A stretch of 64,000 nt of DNA, taken from the NCBI GenBank assembly GCA_021792135.1, contig JAJYVF010000012.1:62001-126000 (forward strand), in the 5' to 3' direction. The notes below the pieces were generated by a model. That model had not been told where the DNA came from, did not search any database, and worked only from the letters and a program-made list of their open reading frames with translations. Of this stretch, positions 25,159 to 33,637 are shown in pieces. A program made the translations under genes and the position numbers. Origin of the DNA: Acidobacteriota bacterium. GTDB lineage: Bacteria > Acidobacteriota > Terriglobia > Terriglobales > Acidobacteriaceae. The first letter of the stretch is position 1. Each line of letters begins with the position of its first letter.

Positions 25159-25830
25159 TCAGGCGGCGCGAGACTCTGTCTGGTTGGCGGGCTGGCTGTG
25201 GCGGTGCTGGTCGTGCCTGTATTTCCAGATGCCAAAGAGGGTGGCAGCGGCCATCAATCCGATGAAGGAATCAAGGATCACATCGGACCAGCCGGAGAGG
25301 TATCTGTGCCAGAGGCGCAGGATCTGGTGGTCATAGATGGTTGCCAGCGCCGCTTCGACGCCGTAGCGAAGGCTGCGGGCGAGGCCGAGGGCGACGATGA
25401 GCTGTCTGCGGGTAACGCCGAGGGCTCCCGCGCCGAGCAGGAAGGGCAGCAGAGGGATGGGCGGGGGCAGGAGCGCGGCAATCATCACGGTGCGGATGCC
25501 GTGGCCGCGAATCCAGCGGGTGACGCGCTCGCGCAGGCGCTTCCTGATGTGGTGCTCGAGCATGGCTTCGCCGCCCTTTTTGCCGGCAGCCCAGGTGAAG
25601 TAGCCGCCGAGCACGCTGCCGGAGAGGGCAGCAAGGGCCAGCAGCCACGGCCATTCGGCGTGGGCGCCAAGCACCAGAATGAGGATGTCGGTACTGCCGG
25701 GAATGGGCAGTGGGATGGGCGAGGAGTCGAGCAGGGCGATACCGAAGACGCCCGCGGCTCCGAAGTGAAGAAGCCATCCTGGAAGGAGGCGGCGGAGGCC
25801 CCCGGAAGCCGCTTTCGCTGCAAAGTGCAC
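25159..25830 (-). CDS. VTT (SNARE-associated/DedA-like) membrane protein
   Basis: 223 aa, about five hydrophobic segments. The string LLDSSPIPLPIPGSTDILILVLG and the Arg-containing later segment (GLARSLRYGVEA) are typical of the VTT/DedA fold, now linked to moving lipids such as undecaprenyl phosphate or phospholipids across the membrane. I use a GTG at 25830 with AGGCAAGG in front. A start at 25926 would overlap mqnA by 53 nt and add an Arg-rich non-conserved tail. Probably co-transcribed with mqnA. Confidence 0.83.
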   Translation of the reverse strand: MHFAAKAASGGLRRLLPGWLLHFGAAGVFGIALLDSSPIPLPIPGSTDILILVLGAHAEWPWLLALAALSGSVLGGYFTWAAGKKGGEAMLEHHIRKRLRERVTRWIRGHGIRTVMIAALLPPPIPLLPFLLGAGALGVTRRQLIVALGLARSLRYGVEAALATIYDHQILRLWHRYLSGWSDVILDSFIGLMAAATLFGIWKYRHDQHRHSQPANQTESRAA

Positions 25831-25873
25831 CCTTGCCTGGACGCGAGTTGCGCGACGCGGGTTTGCCTGAAGT

Positions 25874-26746
25874 TCAGAGGAAGCGAAGGGTGGGGGCCTC
25901 GGGCAGAGCGCGGCATTCCGCGCCATAGCGGTAGAAAAGCTCGAGGCCGCTGAGGCACGGCCCGTCGAGCACGTACCAGATGTTCTCGGAGAGATAGGCG
26001 CGGATGGTTGCGCGGGGGACCGGCACGCGCCCGGACCATTCGGCGGCGAGGTCGTCGATGTGCGCGAGACCGGAATCGCGGGAGCGCTGAAAATCTTCGA
26101 CCAGCTGCGCGGCGGAGACAGCCGACGATGTGAGCGCCTCAGGGCTCACGCCCCAGAATGCCGAGACCCAGACGGTGCCGGTGAAGGTATGCCACTCGTG
26201 AGCGAGATCGAGGTAGAGCAGACGTTCGCCGGTGCGCTGTTCGCGGGCCGCGCGGTCCTCGAGCGCGTAGAGGGCCGGATCGCCGATGAGGAGCGCGGCA
26301 TCGGCGACGCGCAGCATGGGCTCGAGATCGGGAGCATGCGGCACGTATTCGGGACTGCGCTTCCAGAAGCGGCTGAAGAGGATGCGCGTGTACGCGGCGG
26401 AGGTACGGGATGCGGTGTCGAGGGCGACGCGGCGCACGCCGGCGATTCCGTCGGGAGGACGCACGACGAGAACGATGGAGCGGACGCGGTCGCGCGAGGC
26501 GATGGTGCAGCCGGGAATGACGGTCAGCGAAGGCGTGGAGGCATAGGAGGCCACGGGAATGAGCCCGATGTCGGCTTCGCCGGAGGCGAGCTTCGCGGCG
26601 CATTCAGAGGGAGTATCGGAGGAGAGCACGTAGCGCTCGGCGAGCCGGGAGCGATCGGGCTCGTGGTCGAAGCTCCACATCAGCGGAGCGGGATTGAGGA
26701 AGTGGATGGCGGAAACGCGAAGGCGATCAGGCGGTTGCAGGCGCAC
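25874..26746 (-). CDS. mqnA: Chorismate dehydratase MqnA (futalosine menaquinone pathway)
   Basis: 290 aa. Turns chorismate into 3-enolpyruvoylbenzoate, the first step of the futalosine route to menaquinone. The opening RVSAIHFLNPAPLMWSF, the SGEADIGLIPVASYA segment and ALLIGDPAL are characteristic of the MqnA periplasmic-binding-protein-like fold. No signal peptide, so it is cytoplasmic. It suggests that menaquinone is the quinone used by the bc complex in this genome. No other mqn genes are in the window. Confidence 0.92.
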   Translation of the reverse strand: MRLQPPDRLRVSAIHFLNPAPLMWSFDHEPDRSRLAERYVLSSDTPSECAAKLASGEADIGLIPVASYASTPSLTVIPGCTIASRDRVRSIVLVVRPPDGIAGVRRVALDTASRTSAAYTRILFSRFWKRSPEYVPHAPDLEPMLRVADAALLIGDPALYALEDRAAREQRTGERLLYLDLAHEWHTFTGTVWVSAFWGVSPEALTSSAVSAAQLVEDFQRSRDSGLAHIDDLAAEWSGRVPVPRATIRAYLSENIWYVLDGPCLSGLELFYRYGAECRALPEAPTLRFL

Positions 26747-26795
26747 TTCTCAGTGTACCGGGTGGCTTCCGTAACTTCAGCGAGGCTGCTTTCGC

Positions 26796-26824
26796 TTGAC
26801 CCCGGACTGACGGAACGCTAATCT
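26796..26824 (+). promoter_or_regulatory. Sigma-70-type promoter for dprA
   Basis: TTGACC, a 17-base spacer, then TAATCT. Transcription would start near 26831, about 57 nt before the dprA ATG. Spacing and both hexamers are close to consensus, and the site lies in the divergent gap between mqnA and dprA. Confidence 0.5.
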
Positions 26825-26887
26825 CCGGGCAACGTTCATGCACAATCAGGCACCAGACGGATCCATCCAGGGGGGCATGCTGCCCCG

Positions 26888-28066
26888 ATGAGCGGGGTCG
26901 CGTCTTCAGGTGCGGCGGTGCGCGAGGCATCCTTCGAGGAGCGCCATGCATGGCTGGCGCTGGCACTGACACCAGGCGTGGGGCCGCGCCGCCTTCTCCA
27001 TGCTGTGGAGCGCTGCGGGCGCGCAGCGGCGGTGCTGCATCTGCCGCTGACGGAACTCGAAGCCATGCAGCTGCCCGCGCAGGCAGCACAGTTCATTGCC
27101 TCGGGAGAGGCGGCGCACGCGGCCGACCAGGAGCTGGAGAAGCTGGCCGGAACCGGGGCAGCGATTCTGACCTACGGCGATGAACAGTATCCGGAGCGGC
27201 TGCGGCAGATCTTCGATCCGCCCGCCCTGCTGTGGGTGCGCGGGGATGCGGCTCTGTTGTCGCAGCCCTCGATTGCGGTGGTGGGCACGCGGCATCCAAC
27301 GCCGTACGGCACGGGAATGGCGGAGAAATTGTCGCGCGAGCTGGCGCTGCGCGGGCTCATGATTCTGAGCGGCATGGCGCGCGGCGTGGACACGGCGGCG
27401 CACAAGGGAGCCGTCGCGGCGAAGCGGCCGACGATTGCGGTGTGGGGAACGGGCGTCGACGTGATCTATCCCAAAGAGAACAAGTCGCTGGCGGAGCAGA
27501 TCATTGCGGGGGGCGGGACGATTATTTCCGAACTGCCTCTGGGCACCTTTCCGGCGCCGCAGAATTTCCCCAGACGCAATCGGATCATCAGCGGGATGAG
27601 CATCGGGGTGCTGGTGGTGGAAGCGGCCGAGTACAGCGGCACGCGGGTGACGGCCCGCTGCGCGATCGAGCAGAACCGCGAGGTCTTTGCCGTGCCGGGC
27701 AACGTGACGACGAAAAATGCCTGGGGGCCTAACCTGCTGATTAAACAGGGAGCCAAGCTCACGTCCTGCTGGGAGGACGTGTGGGAGGAACTGCCCGGCG
27801 CGATCCGCATGGCTCTGGAGCAGAGCAACGGATTTGCATCCGAAGGTGGCTCTGAGGCATCGTTATTCGAGGAATCCCCGCTCCCGCCGTCGGAGGCGCG
27901 CGTTATGGCGGTGCTTCGTCAGGATGAAGCGCTGCAGATGGATGAGATTCTGGAGAAGCTTGAGCCGGAGATGAGTTCTTCGGAGGTCTTTACTGCGTTG
28001 TTCGAGCTGGAGCTGGCGGGACGCATACGACAACTTCCGGGACGAAATTACGTCAGGAGCTTCTGA
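26888..28066 (+). CDS. dprA: DNA processing protein DprA
   Basis: 392 aa. Loads RecA onto incoming single-stranded DNA during natural transformation. The Rossmann-like core is clear: VGTRHPTPYGTGMAEKLSRELA, SGMARGVDTAAHKGA, YPKENKSLA, ISELPLGTFPAPQNFPRRNRIISG and the AVPGNV segment. An N-terminal helix-hairpin-helix-like region (about 25-75) and a C-terminal winged-helix-like domain (about 320-390) complete the standard layout. topA follows 154 nt downstream, the common dprA-topA order of bacteria. Confidence 0.96.
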   Translation: MSGVASSGAAVREASFEERHAWLALALTPGVGPRRLLHAVERCGRAAAVLHLPLTELEAMQLPAQAAQFIASGEAAHAADQELEKLAGTGAAILTYGDEQYPERLRQIFDPPALLWVRGDAALLSQPSIAVVGTRHPTPYGTGMAEKLSRELALRGLMILSGMARGVDTAAHKGAVAAKRPTIAVWGTGVDVIYPKENKSLAEQIIAGGGTIISELPLGTFPAPQNFPRRNRIISGMSIGVLVVEAAEYSGTRVTARCAIEQNREVFAVPGNVTTKNAWGPNLLIKQGAKLTSCWEDVWEELPGAIRMALEQSNGFASEGGSEASLFEESPLPPSEARVMAVLRQDEALQMDEILEKLEPEMSSSEVFTALFELELAGRIRQLPGRNYVRSF

Positions 28067-28220
28067 GGGAGGTCGCGCGTCCTGTGGGCAATGAGCAGCG
28101 CCATGGAGTGCCCGCCTGTGGATCAAAATGGCGGGACGTGGTAGCTTCCGGAAAGAACGATCGCGAAAGTGAATAGTGGGCCGGCCTCGCGCAGAGGCAC
28201 CGTTGCCCGCTCAAAGGGAA

Positions 28221-30824
28221 ATGATGAGCAAATCGCTGGTCATCGTCGAGTCGCCCGCGAAAGCGAAGACGATCAACAAGTATCTGGGCAAAGACTTCCT
28301 GGTGGAGGCCTCGCTGGGTCATATCAAGGACCTGCCCAAAAACAAGATTGGTGTGGATCTGGAGGACGGCAGCTTCGAGCCGGAGCTGATCGTCATTCCC
28401 GGCAAGGAAAAGGTTGTTGAGAAGCTGAAGAAGCTGGCGAAGAGCGCGCAGAGTGTCTATCTGGCGCCTGACCCGGACCGCGAAGGCGAGGCCATCGCCG
28501 CGCATCTGGCCGATGAGCTGAGCGATGTGGTGAAGAAGAGCGCGGTGCGCCGGGTAACCTTCAACGAGATCACCGCGAAGGCAGTGAAGGCCGCGTTCGA
28601 ACACGCGCGCAATCTCGACAAAAACCTGGTGGATGCGCAGCAGACGCGGCGCGTGCTGGACCGCATCGTGGGATACCAGATTTCACCGCTGCTGTGGGAT
28701 AAGGTGCGGCGCGGGCTCTCCGCGGGCCGCGTGCAGACGGTGGCCCTGCGCCTGATCGTCGAGCGGGAGCGCGAGATCAAGGCGTTCGTGCCGGTCGAGT
28801 ACTGGACCATCGACGCCGATCTGCATCCGAAGAAGGGCCACAACTTCACGGCGCGGTTCACCGGCATTGACGGAAAGAAGACCGAGATTGGCAATGCCGA
28901 ACTGGCGCATGAGATTGAAGCGCAGCTGAAGAAAGCCGCGTGGCGCGTTCGCGAAGCGGAGAAGCGCGAGCGGCGGCGCAATCCGCTGCCTCCGTTTACG
29001 ACGAGCAAGCTGCAGCAGGATGCGTCGCGGGCGCTGGGCTATCCGGTGAAGCGGGTGATGGGCGTGGCGCAGCGGCTGTATGAAGGCGTGGAGCTGGGAC
29101 CGGAAGGCTCGGTCGGCCTGATCACTTACATGCGTACCGATTCGACGCGCGTGTCGCCGGAGGCACTCGAGAGCGTTCGCGGCTGGATCGGCGAGAAACT
29201 CGGGTCGCAGTATCTGCCTCAGTCCGCCAACATCTATCGCTCGAAGAAAGATGCGCAGGACGCGCACGAAGCGATCCGGCCCACGAATCCGGAGCTGCAT
29301 CCGGACGATGTCAGGAAGTATCTGAGCGATGAGCAGTACAAGCTGTACAAGCTGATCTGGCAGCGGTTCGTGGCATCGCAGATGGTTCCCGCGGTCTTCG
29401 ATCAGACGATTGTCGATATCGCCGCGCAGGCTGACCGGCGCTACGACTTCCGCGTCACGGGATCGGTGCTGAAGTTCGACGGCTTCCTCAGGGTCTACGA
29501 CGAGACGCGCGATGCGAAGGACGAGGACGATGAAGCGCTGCAGCATAAGCTGCCGCCGCTCGAAGCAGGCGATCCGCTGACGCTGCGCGCGCTCAAGCCG
29601 GAGCAGCACTTCACGGAGCCGCCGCCGCGCTACAACGAAGCGTCGCTGGTGAAGGAACTGGAAGAGCGCGGCATCGGGCGGCCGTCGACCTACGCTGCGA
29701 TCATCTCGACGATCCAGGAACGCGAGTATGTGCAAAAGACCGGCAAGGGCCGGGCGGGGAAGTTCTATCCGACGGAGATCGGCATGGTGGTGACGGACCT
29801 GCTGGTTGCCAACTTCCCCTACATCTTCGATCCGCAGTACACGGCGCGGCTCGAGGAGGAGCTGGACGAGATCGAGGAAGGCAAGGAGCGCTGGACCGAT
29901 CTGCTGAAGGGCTTCTACGGTCACTTCGAGAAAGAGCTGAAGTATGCCGAGAAGCACATGGAAAACGTCAAGCGGATGGAGAAGCAGACGGATGAGAAGT
30001 GCGATCTCTGCGGCTCACCGCTGGTGCTGAAGTGGGGGAAATTCGGCTCCTTCTACGCGTGCAGCGCGTACGACAGAAACGACCCCAACAGCTGCAAGTT
30101 CACGAAGGAAAACACCATCGATCTGCCGGATCTGGAAACGGCCGACGCCCAGGACACCGACAAGGACGAGGAATATTGCGAGAACTGCGGCCGTCCGATG
30201 GTGTTGAAGCGCGGACGCTTCGGCCAGTTCATGGCCTGCACCGGCTATCCGGAATGCAAAACGACGAGGCGCCTGGACCAGAAAGAGCAGCAGAAGCCGC
30301 CGCAGCCGCTCGATGAACTGTGCCCGCGGTGCGGGAAGAATCTGGTGCTCCGGCATGGCCGGTATGGCGAGTTCGTCTCCTGCTCGGGCTATCCGAAATG
30401 CAGGTACATCAAGCAAAACACCACGGGCGTGAAGTGTCCGGAGTGTGGCGTGGGCGAGGTCGTCGAGAAGAAGGCGCGGCGCGGGAACGTGTTCTACGGC
30501 TGCTCGGAATACCCGAAGTGCAAGTTCACCTCGAATTACAAGCCGGTCGATCAGAAGTGCCCGGAGTGCGGCAGTCCGTATCTGCTGGAAAAGACACTGA
30601 AGTCGGGTGTGTACCTTGTCTGCCCGAATAACAGGAAGAGCTCGGCCGAAACCGAGGAGGAAGCTCCGAGGAAAAAGAAGGGCAAGGCGGCCGCGGCTGC
30701 GGATGGCAAGGGCGAAGTCGCATGCGCCTTCACGAAGCGGATTGGGGATGCTCCTGCGCCGGCTCCGCCGCCGACAGCGGCAACCCACGGGCCGGTGGTG
30801 GCAGAAGAGCAGACTGTCGCCTGA
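28221..30824 (+). CDS. topA: DNA topoisomerase I
   Basis: 867 aa type IA topoisomerase that relaxes negative supercoils. The toprim domain opens LVIVESPAKAKTI and has the DPDREGEAIAAHL acidic motif; the catalytic Tyr is Y303 in ITYMRTDSTRVS. After about residue 590 there are five C-terminal cysteine-rich modules (CDLCGSP, CENCGRP, CPRCGKN, CPECGVG and CPECGSP with matching distal Cys), the last with a degraded distal half. The ATG at 28221 (AAAGGGAA before it) is preferred over ATG 28224 next to it. Confidence 0.97.
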   Translation: MMSKSLVIVESPAKAKTINKYLGKDFLVEASLGHIKDLPKNKIGVDLEDGSFEPELIVIPGKEKVVEKLKKLAKSAQSVYLAPDPDREGEAIAAHLADELSDVVKKSAVRRVTFNEITAKAVKAAFEHARNLDKNLVDAQQTRRVLDRIVGYQISPLLWDKVRRGLSAGRVQTVALRLIVEREREIKAFVPVEYWTIDADLHPKKGHNFTARFTGIDGKKTEIGNAELAHEIEAQLKKAAWRVREAEKRERRRNPLPPFTTSKLQQDASRALGYPVKRVMGVAQRLYEGVELGPEGSVGLITYMRTDSTRVSPEALESVRGWIGEKLGSQYLPQSANIYRSKKDAQDAHEAIRPTNPELHPDDVRKYLSDEQYKLYKLIWQRFVASQMVPAVFDQTIVDIAAQADRRYDFRVTGSVLKFDGFLRVYDETRDAKDEDDEALQHKLPPLEAGDPLTLRALKPEQHFTEPPPRYNEASLVKELEERGIGRPSTYAAIISTIQEREYVQKTGKGRAGKFYPTEIGMVVTDLLVANFPYIFDPQYTARLEEELDEIEEGKERWTDLLKGFYGHFEKELKYAEKHMENVKRMEKQTDEKCDLCGSPLVLKWGKFGSFYACSAYDRNDPNSCKFTKENTIDLPDLETADAQDTDKDEEYCENCGRPMVLKRGRFGQFMACTGYPECKTTRRLDQKEQQKPPQPLDELCPRCGKNLVLRHGRYGEFVSCSGYPKCRYIKQNTTGVKCPECGVGEVVEKKARRGNVFYGCSEYPKCKFTSNYKPVDQKCPECGSPYLLEKTLKSGVYLVCPNNRKSSAETEEEAPRKKKGKAAAAADGKGEVACAFTKRIGDAPAPAPPPTAATHGPVVAEEQTVA

Positions 30825-30875
30825 TTGCGTTGCGGAAGCTCAGCCTTGCAGTCCGCGAACAACGAGCGGTGAGCC

Positions 30876-31403
30876 ATGCCCGTACAAATCGGAGCTAAAC
30901 CGGACAGTGGTTTCGACGATCCGCTCGGAATTCTGAAGGATTGTCATCGCCGCATCGAGCGCTTCCTCGGCGTCCTGTGCCTGGTGGCGGAGCGAGGCAC
31001 GGGCCGTGCTCTGAGCGCCGACGAAGCGGAGGCGGCAAGGGCCGCGCTGCGCTACTTCCGCGAATCGGGTCCGCGCCACAACGCCGATGAGGAAGAGTCG
31101 CTGTTTCCTCGTCTGCAGCCGGCGGCGGAGATCGTGGCCCAGGTGGAGCGGCTGGAGGATGAACATTCGCGCTCCGCGCAGCTGCACGAGTCGGTGGACA
31201 GGCAGTTCACTGTGTGGCTCGCTGATGGCGCACCGCAGGACCACGATCGGCTGCTGCGGGAAACCGCCGAACTGCGGGAGATGTACGCGGGGCACATCCG
31301 CCTGGAGGAAGACGTGGTCTTTCCGCATGCCGCGGCCGTTCTGGAGCCGCAGGTCATCGCGGAAATGGGAGAGGAGTTTCGGGCCCGGCGAAACCGCACC
31401 TGA
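30876..31403 (+). CDS. Hemerythrin HHE-domain protein
   Basis: 175 aa, cytoplasmic, one four-helix HHE domain. Candidate iron ligands are visible in order: LKDCHRRIE, GPRHNADEEESLFP, LEDEHSRSA and YAGHIRLEEDVVFP. Such proteins bind a di-iron centre and handle oxygen, nitric oxide or iron. It follows topA by 51 nt, and ends against the porin terminator. No regulatory site was identified. Confidence 0.88.
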   Translation: MPVQIGAKPDSGFDDPLGILKDCHRRIERFLGVLCLVAERGTGRALSADEAEAARAALRYFRESGPRHNADEEESLFPRLQPAAEIVAQVERLEDEHSRSAQLHESVDRQFTVWLADGAPQDHDRLLRETAELREMYAGHIRLEEDVVFPHAAAVLEPQVIAEMGEEFRARRNRT

Positions 31404-31419
31404 TGCCGCGAGGCCGTTC

Positions 31420-31450
31420 AAAAAAGTGGGGCATCCTCGGCGGATGCCCC
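31420..31450 (-). terminator. Rho-independent terminator of the porin gene
   Basis: On the minus strand: GGGGCATCC, a 5-base loop, GGATGCCCC, then AC and a run of six T (31425-31420). Nine base pairs with no mismatch. It sits 27 nt after the porin stop. The reverse direction lacks a T run, so it serves the leftward gene. Confidence 0.85.
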
Positions 31451-31476
31451 CTTCTGTCAGGTGGATCAGAGCTGAA

Positions 31477-33294
31477 TTACGGCAGGTAGTAACGGAACGA
31501 AGTCCAGAACATGTTGTCGATGCCGTTGGCGCCGCCGCCGGGGTTGGTTGTGCCCCCCGCGCCCGACCACAGGTCGCGCTCGAAGCGGCTGTACTGCAGA
31601 CCGAAGCGCAGGCCCCCGCGGGGGCCGTTGTAGAAGTAGTACCAGTCGCCCGCGGTGAACTCCTGGACGTCCTTGTTCTGGTTGCCGCAGTCGGCGGGAC
31701 TGGACGGCGAGAAACCATTTCCACCGTTGACCGCGCTGGTCCCGGGAAAAGGCTGGGTGTTGCAGCCGGTCATGGTGGTCATCGGCGAACCGTAGCCGAT
31801 CTTGCCCCAGTAGTCGCGGTAGACGTAATCGCCGCCGTAATTGAGGTAGATCATCAGCCGGCGGGTGGGGAACAGTTCGAGAGTACTGAGGGCGGAGAAA
31901 GCCTTCAACGGGTCGAGTTCGCCGTCGGGCCGCAAGGTGACGTCAGCAATGGTCGAGGAGCCGTAGCGGCCCATGCCCTTGCCCCAGAGGCCCTTCAGGC
32001 CGACCGAGACCTTCTTGCTGGCAAACGGGACGCGGAAGCCGCCACCGATGCCCGCGCCCGGAATCGTGTCGTTATAGGCGCCCGTGGAAGACTTGGCATT
32101 GGGATAAACGCGGGCGCGGAAATTGCGCTCGATGCCGAAGAGCTCCCAGTGGCCCCAGCCGGGCTGCCAGGCAATCTTGGCGATGAAATCGGGGGAATAG
32201 TTGAAGGAGTAATTGGCAGTGGGGTTAAACAGGCCTCCGCCCGCGCCTCCGGAACCGATGATCAGATTGGTGGGGAGGTTGCTGCCGGCCGGGTTGAGAG
32301 TTTCGGCATTCTCAGCCGAAGCGCCGATCCAGAAGGTGTTTCCGAGGTCCTTGCTGACGCGGAAGCTGTACTGGCGAGTCCATACGAAGCCGGCTTCGTA
32401 CTGAGGGTCGATGGTGGCCGGCAGAATCTCGGTTCCACGCGTGAGGCCCTGGGTGGTTTCCGAGGCCAGCGACCAGCCCTGACCTCCGGAGACATCCCAG
32501 CCGCTGCTGAACAGCGCATCCGCCCACAGCTGGCGCTGGCGAAGCACATAGCTGTTGGACTGGTTGTTGTTGGAGGTGATGCCGGTGCCCAGCCAGTCCA
32601 TCTCGTAGTAGCCGGACAGGGTTGTGCTGGCCAGCTTGCCGGTCGCCTTGAGCGCGAGCCGGGACTGACGGCCGGTTCCCTGGAATGCGCTCATCTGCGC
32701 ATTGTCGGAATTCGCCAGTGGAACGCCGGTGAAGGGGGTGTTGATACCGCCGCCGGTGGCTCCCTGCTGCCACACAGTTTCGGCCGCGATGAAGCTGCCT
32801 GTCGGAGAGATGGTGACGCCCCTGAAGTGGATGGCGTCGGGATTCTCGACGGCGTGCCGGATCTCCGTCTGCTGCTTCTGAACGCTGCTGATGATCGCGG
32901 TGGCGGAGCTGCTGCTGGATTTCAGATCGCTGACCGAACTCCGCAGGCTGGAAACGGCCTGGGTGTTGGCGGAGAGCGTCTGCTGCTCCTCGTTGGCGGC
33001 CTGTTGGGCGGCCTGGGCAGCCTGCTGCGCCTGTTGAGCTGCCTGTTGCGCCTGCTGCAGCTGAACGTCACGCTCGGTGAGCTGCTGCTTCAGGTCATCG
33101 ATCTGGCCACGCTGCGATTCCATCTCCTGACGCAGCTCTTCGATCTGCGATTCGAGGGACGGTTTCATGGCCACCGTCCTGCGGTGGTGAGCTCTCTGCG
33201 GTGTGGCGTCGGGGCTGGCGGTCGATTGCGCGTATCCGCCGGCAAAAGTCATAGCCAGTGCAAGCGCAGCAACTGCCTTCACATTGTTGGTCAT
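31477..33294 (-). CDS. Outer-membrane porin with N-terminal coiled coil
   Basis: 605 aa. The ATG at 33294 follows AGAGAGG; signal peptide to about residue 22. Residues about 45-150 form a coiled coil, with a Gln/Ala block (79-101) built of QQA/QAA repeats, then Ser-rich linkers. The rest is a beta-barrel of aromatic-bounded strands ending RYYLP, with the string HFRGVTISPTGSFIAAETVW entering it. The type is seen in many Acidobacteria-like outer membranes. The coiled coil may link the trimer to peptidoglycan. Three 11-bp direct repeats lie upstream and a strong terminator downstream, so it is a single-gene unit. Substrate not known. Confidence 0.87.
   Translation of the reverse strand: MTNNVKAVAALALAMTFAGGYAQSTASPDATPQRAHHRRTVAMKPSLESQIEELRQEMESQRGQIDDLKQQLTERDVQLQQAQQAAQQAQQAAQAAQQAANEEQQTLSANTQAVSSLRSSVSDLKSSSSSATAIISSVQKQQTEIRHAVENPDAIHFRGVTISPTGSFIAAETVWQQGATGGGINTPFTGVPLANSDNAQMSAFQGTGRQSRLALKATGKLASTTLSGYYEMDWLGTGITSNNNQSNSYVLRQRQLWADALFSSGWDVSGGQGWSLASETTQGLTRGTEILPATIDPQYEAGFVWTRQYSFRVSKDLGNTFWIGASAENAETLNPAGSNLPTNLIIGSGGAGGGLFNPTANYSFNYSPDFIAKIAWQPGWGHWELFGIERNFRARVYPNAKSSTGAYNDTIPGAGIGGGFRVPFASKKVSVGLKGLWGKGMGRYGSSTIADVTLRPDGELDPLKAFSALSTLELFPTRRLMIYLNYGGDYVYRDYWGKIGYGSPMTTMTGCNTQPFPGTSAVNGGNGFSPSSPADCGNQNKDVQEFTAGDWYYFYNGPRGGLRFGLQYSRFERDLWSGAGGTTNPGGGANGIDNMFWTSFRYYLP
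32992..33060 (-). repeat. In-gene Gln/Ala codon repeat within the porin coiled coil
   Basis: Tandem short repeats of CAG/GCC-type codons encode QQA and QAA units in the N-terminal coiled coil of the porin (residues about 79-101). Copy number could vary between strains by slippage. It causes no frameshift here. Confidence 0.6.
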
Positions 33295-33637
33295 TGAACC
33301 TCTCTCGATGAATGTGCAAGTACGGTGAACCACCGATCCAGTTCGGGGGAACTGTCAGGCGGGCAGGGGTCCCTCGCGCGGTCAGGCCGCAGAACATGCG
33401 CCATTCCCATGGAGGCCCGGTACCCAAGCTGGATGGTCGCAGCCGTTTGTGAATATTCGGAGAATTTGCGTTGAATGTTCGGGAAAAAACGCCCGCGTGC
33501 ACCGGCAGTTCAGAACGCAGATGGAATCAACGCGGCATCAACAGCCTGCGATCCGGAGCAAACCGCGCGCGGCGGTCTTCCTCCTTCTGCGAATTTGTTC
33601 CTGGGAGCGATATATTTTCGCGGAGCCCGGCCGCGGG
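33295..33637. other. Intergenic region upstream of the porin
   Basis: 343 bases between the porin start and the 3' end of the PIG-L gene, both leftward. Contains three 11-base direct repeats (33451-33483). No small gene seen. Confidence 0.5.
33451..33483 (-). promoter_or_regulatory. Three phased 11-bp direct repeats upstream of the porin
   Basis: On the plus strand GAATATTCGGA, GAATTTGCGTT and GAATGTTCGGG follow one another without gap, each 11 bases. Repeats of one helical turn are the normal binding pattern of OmpR/PhoB-type regulators. The site lies about 157 bp upstream of the porin ATG. The middle unit is the least conserved. Function is inferred from spacing alone. Confidence 0.4.
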
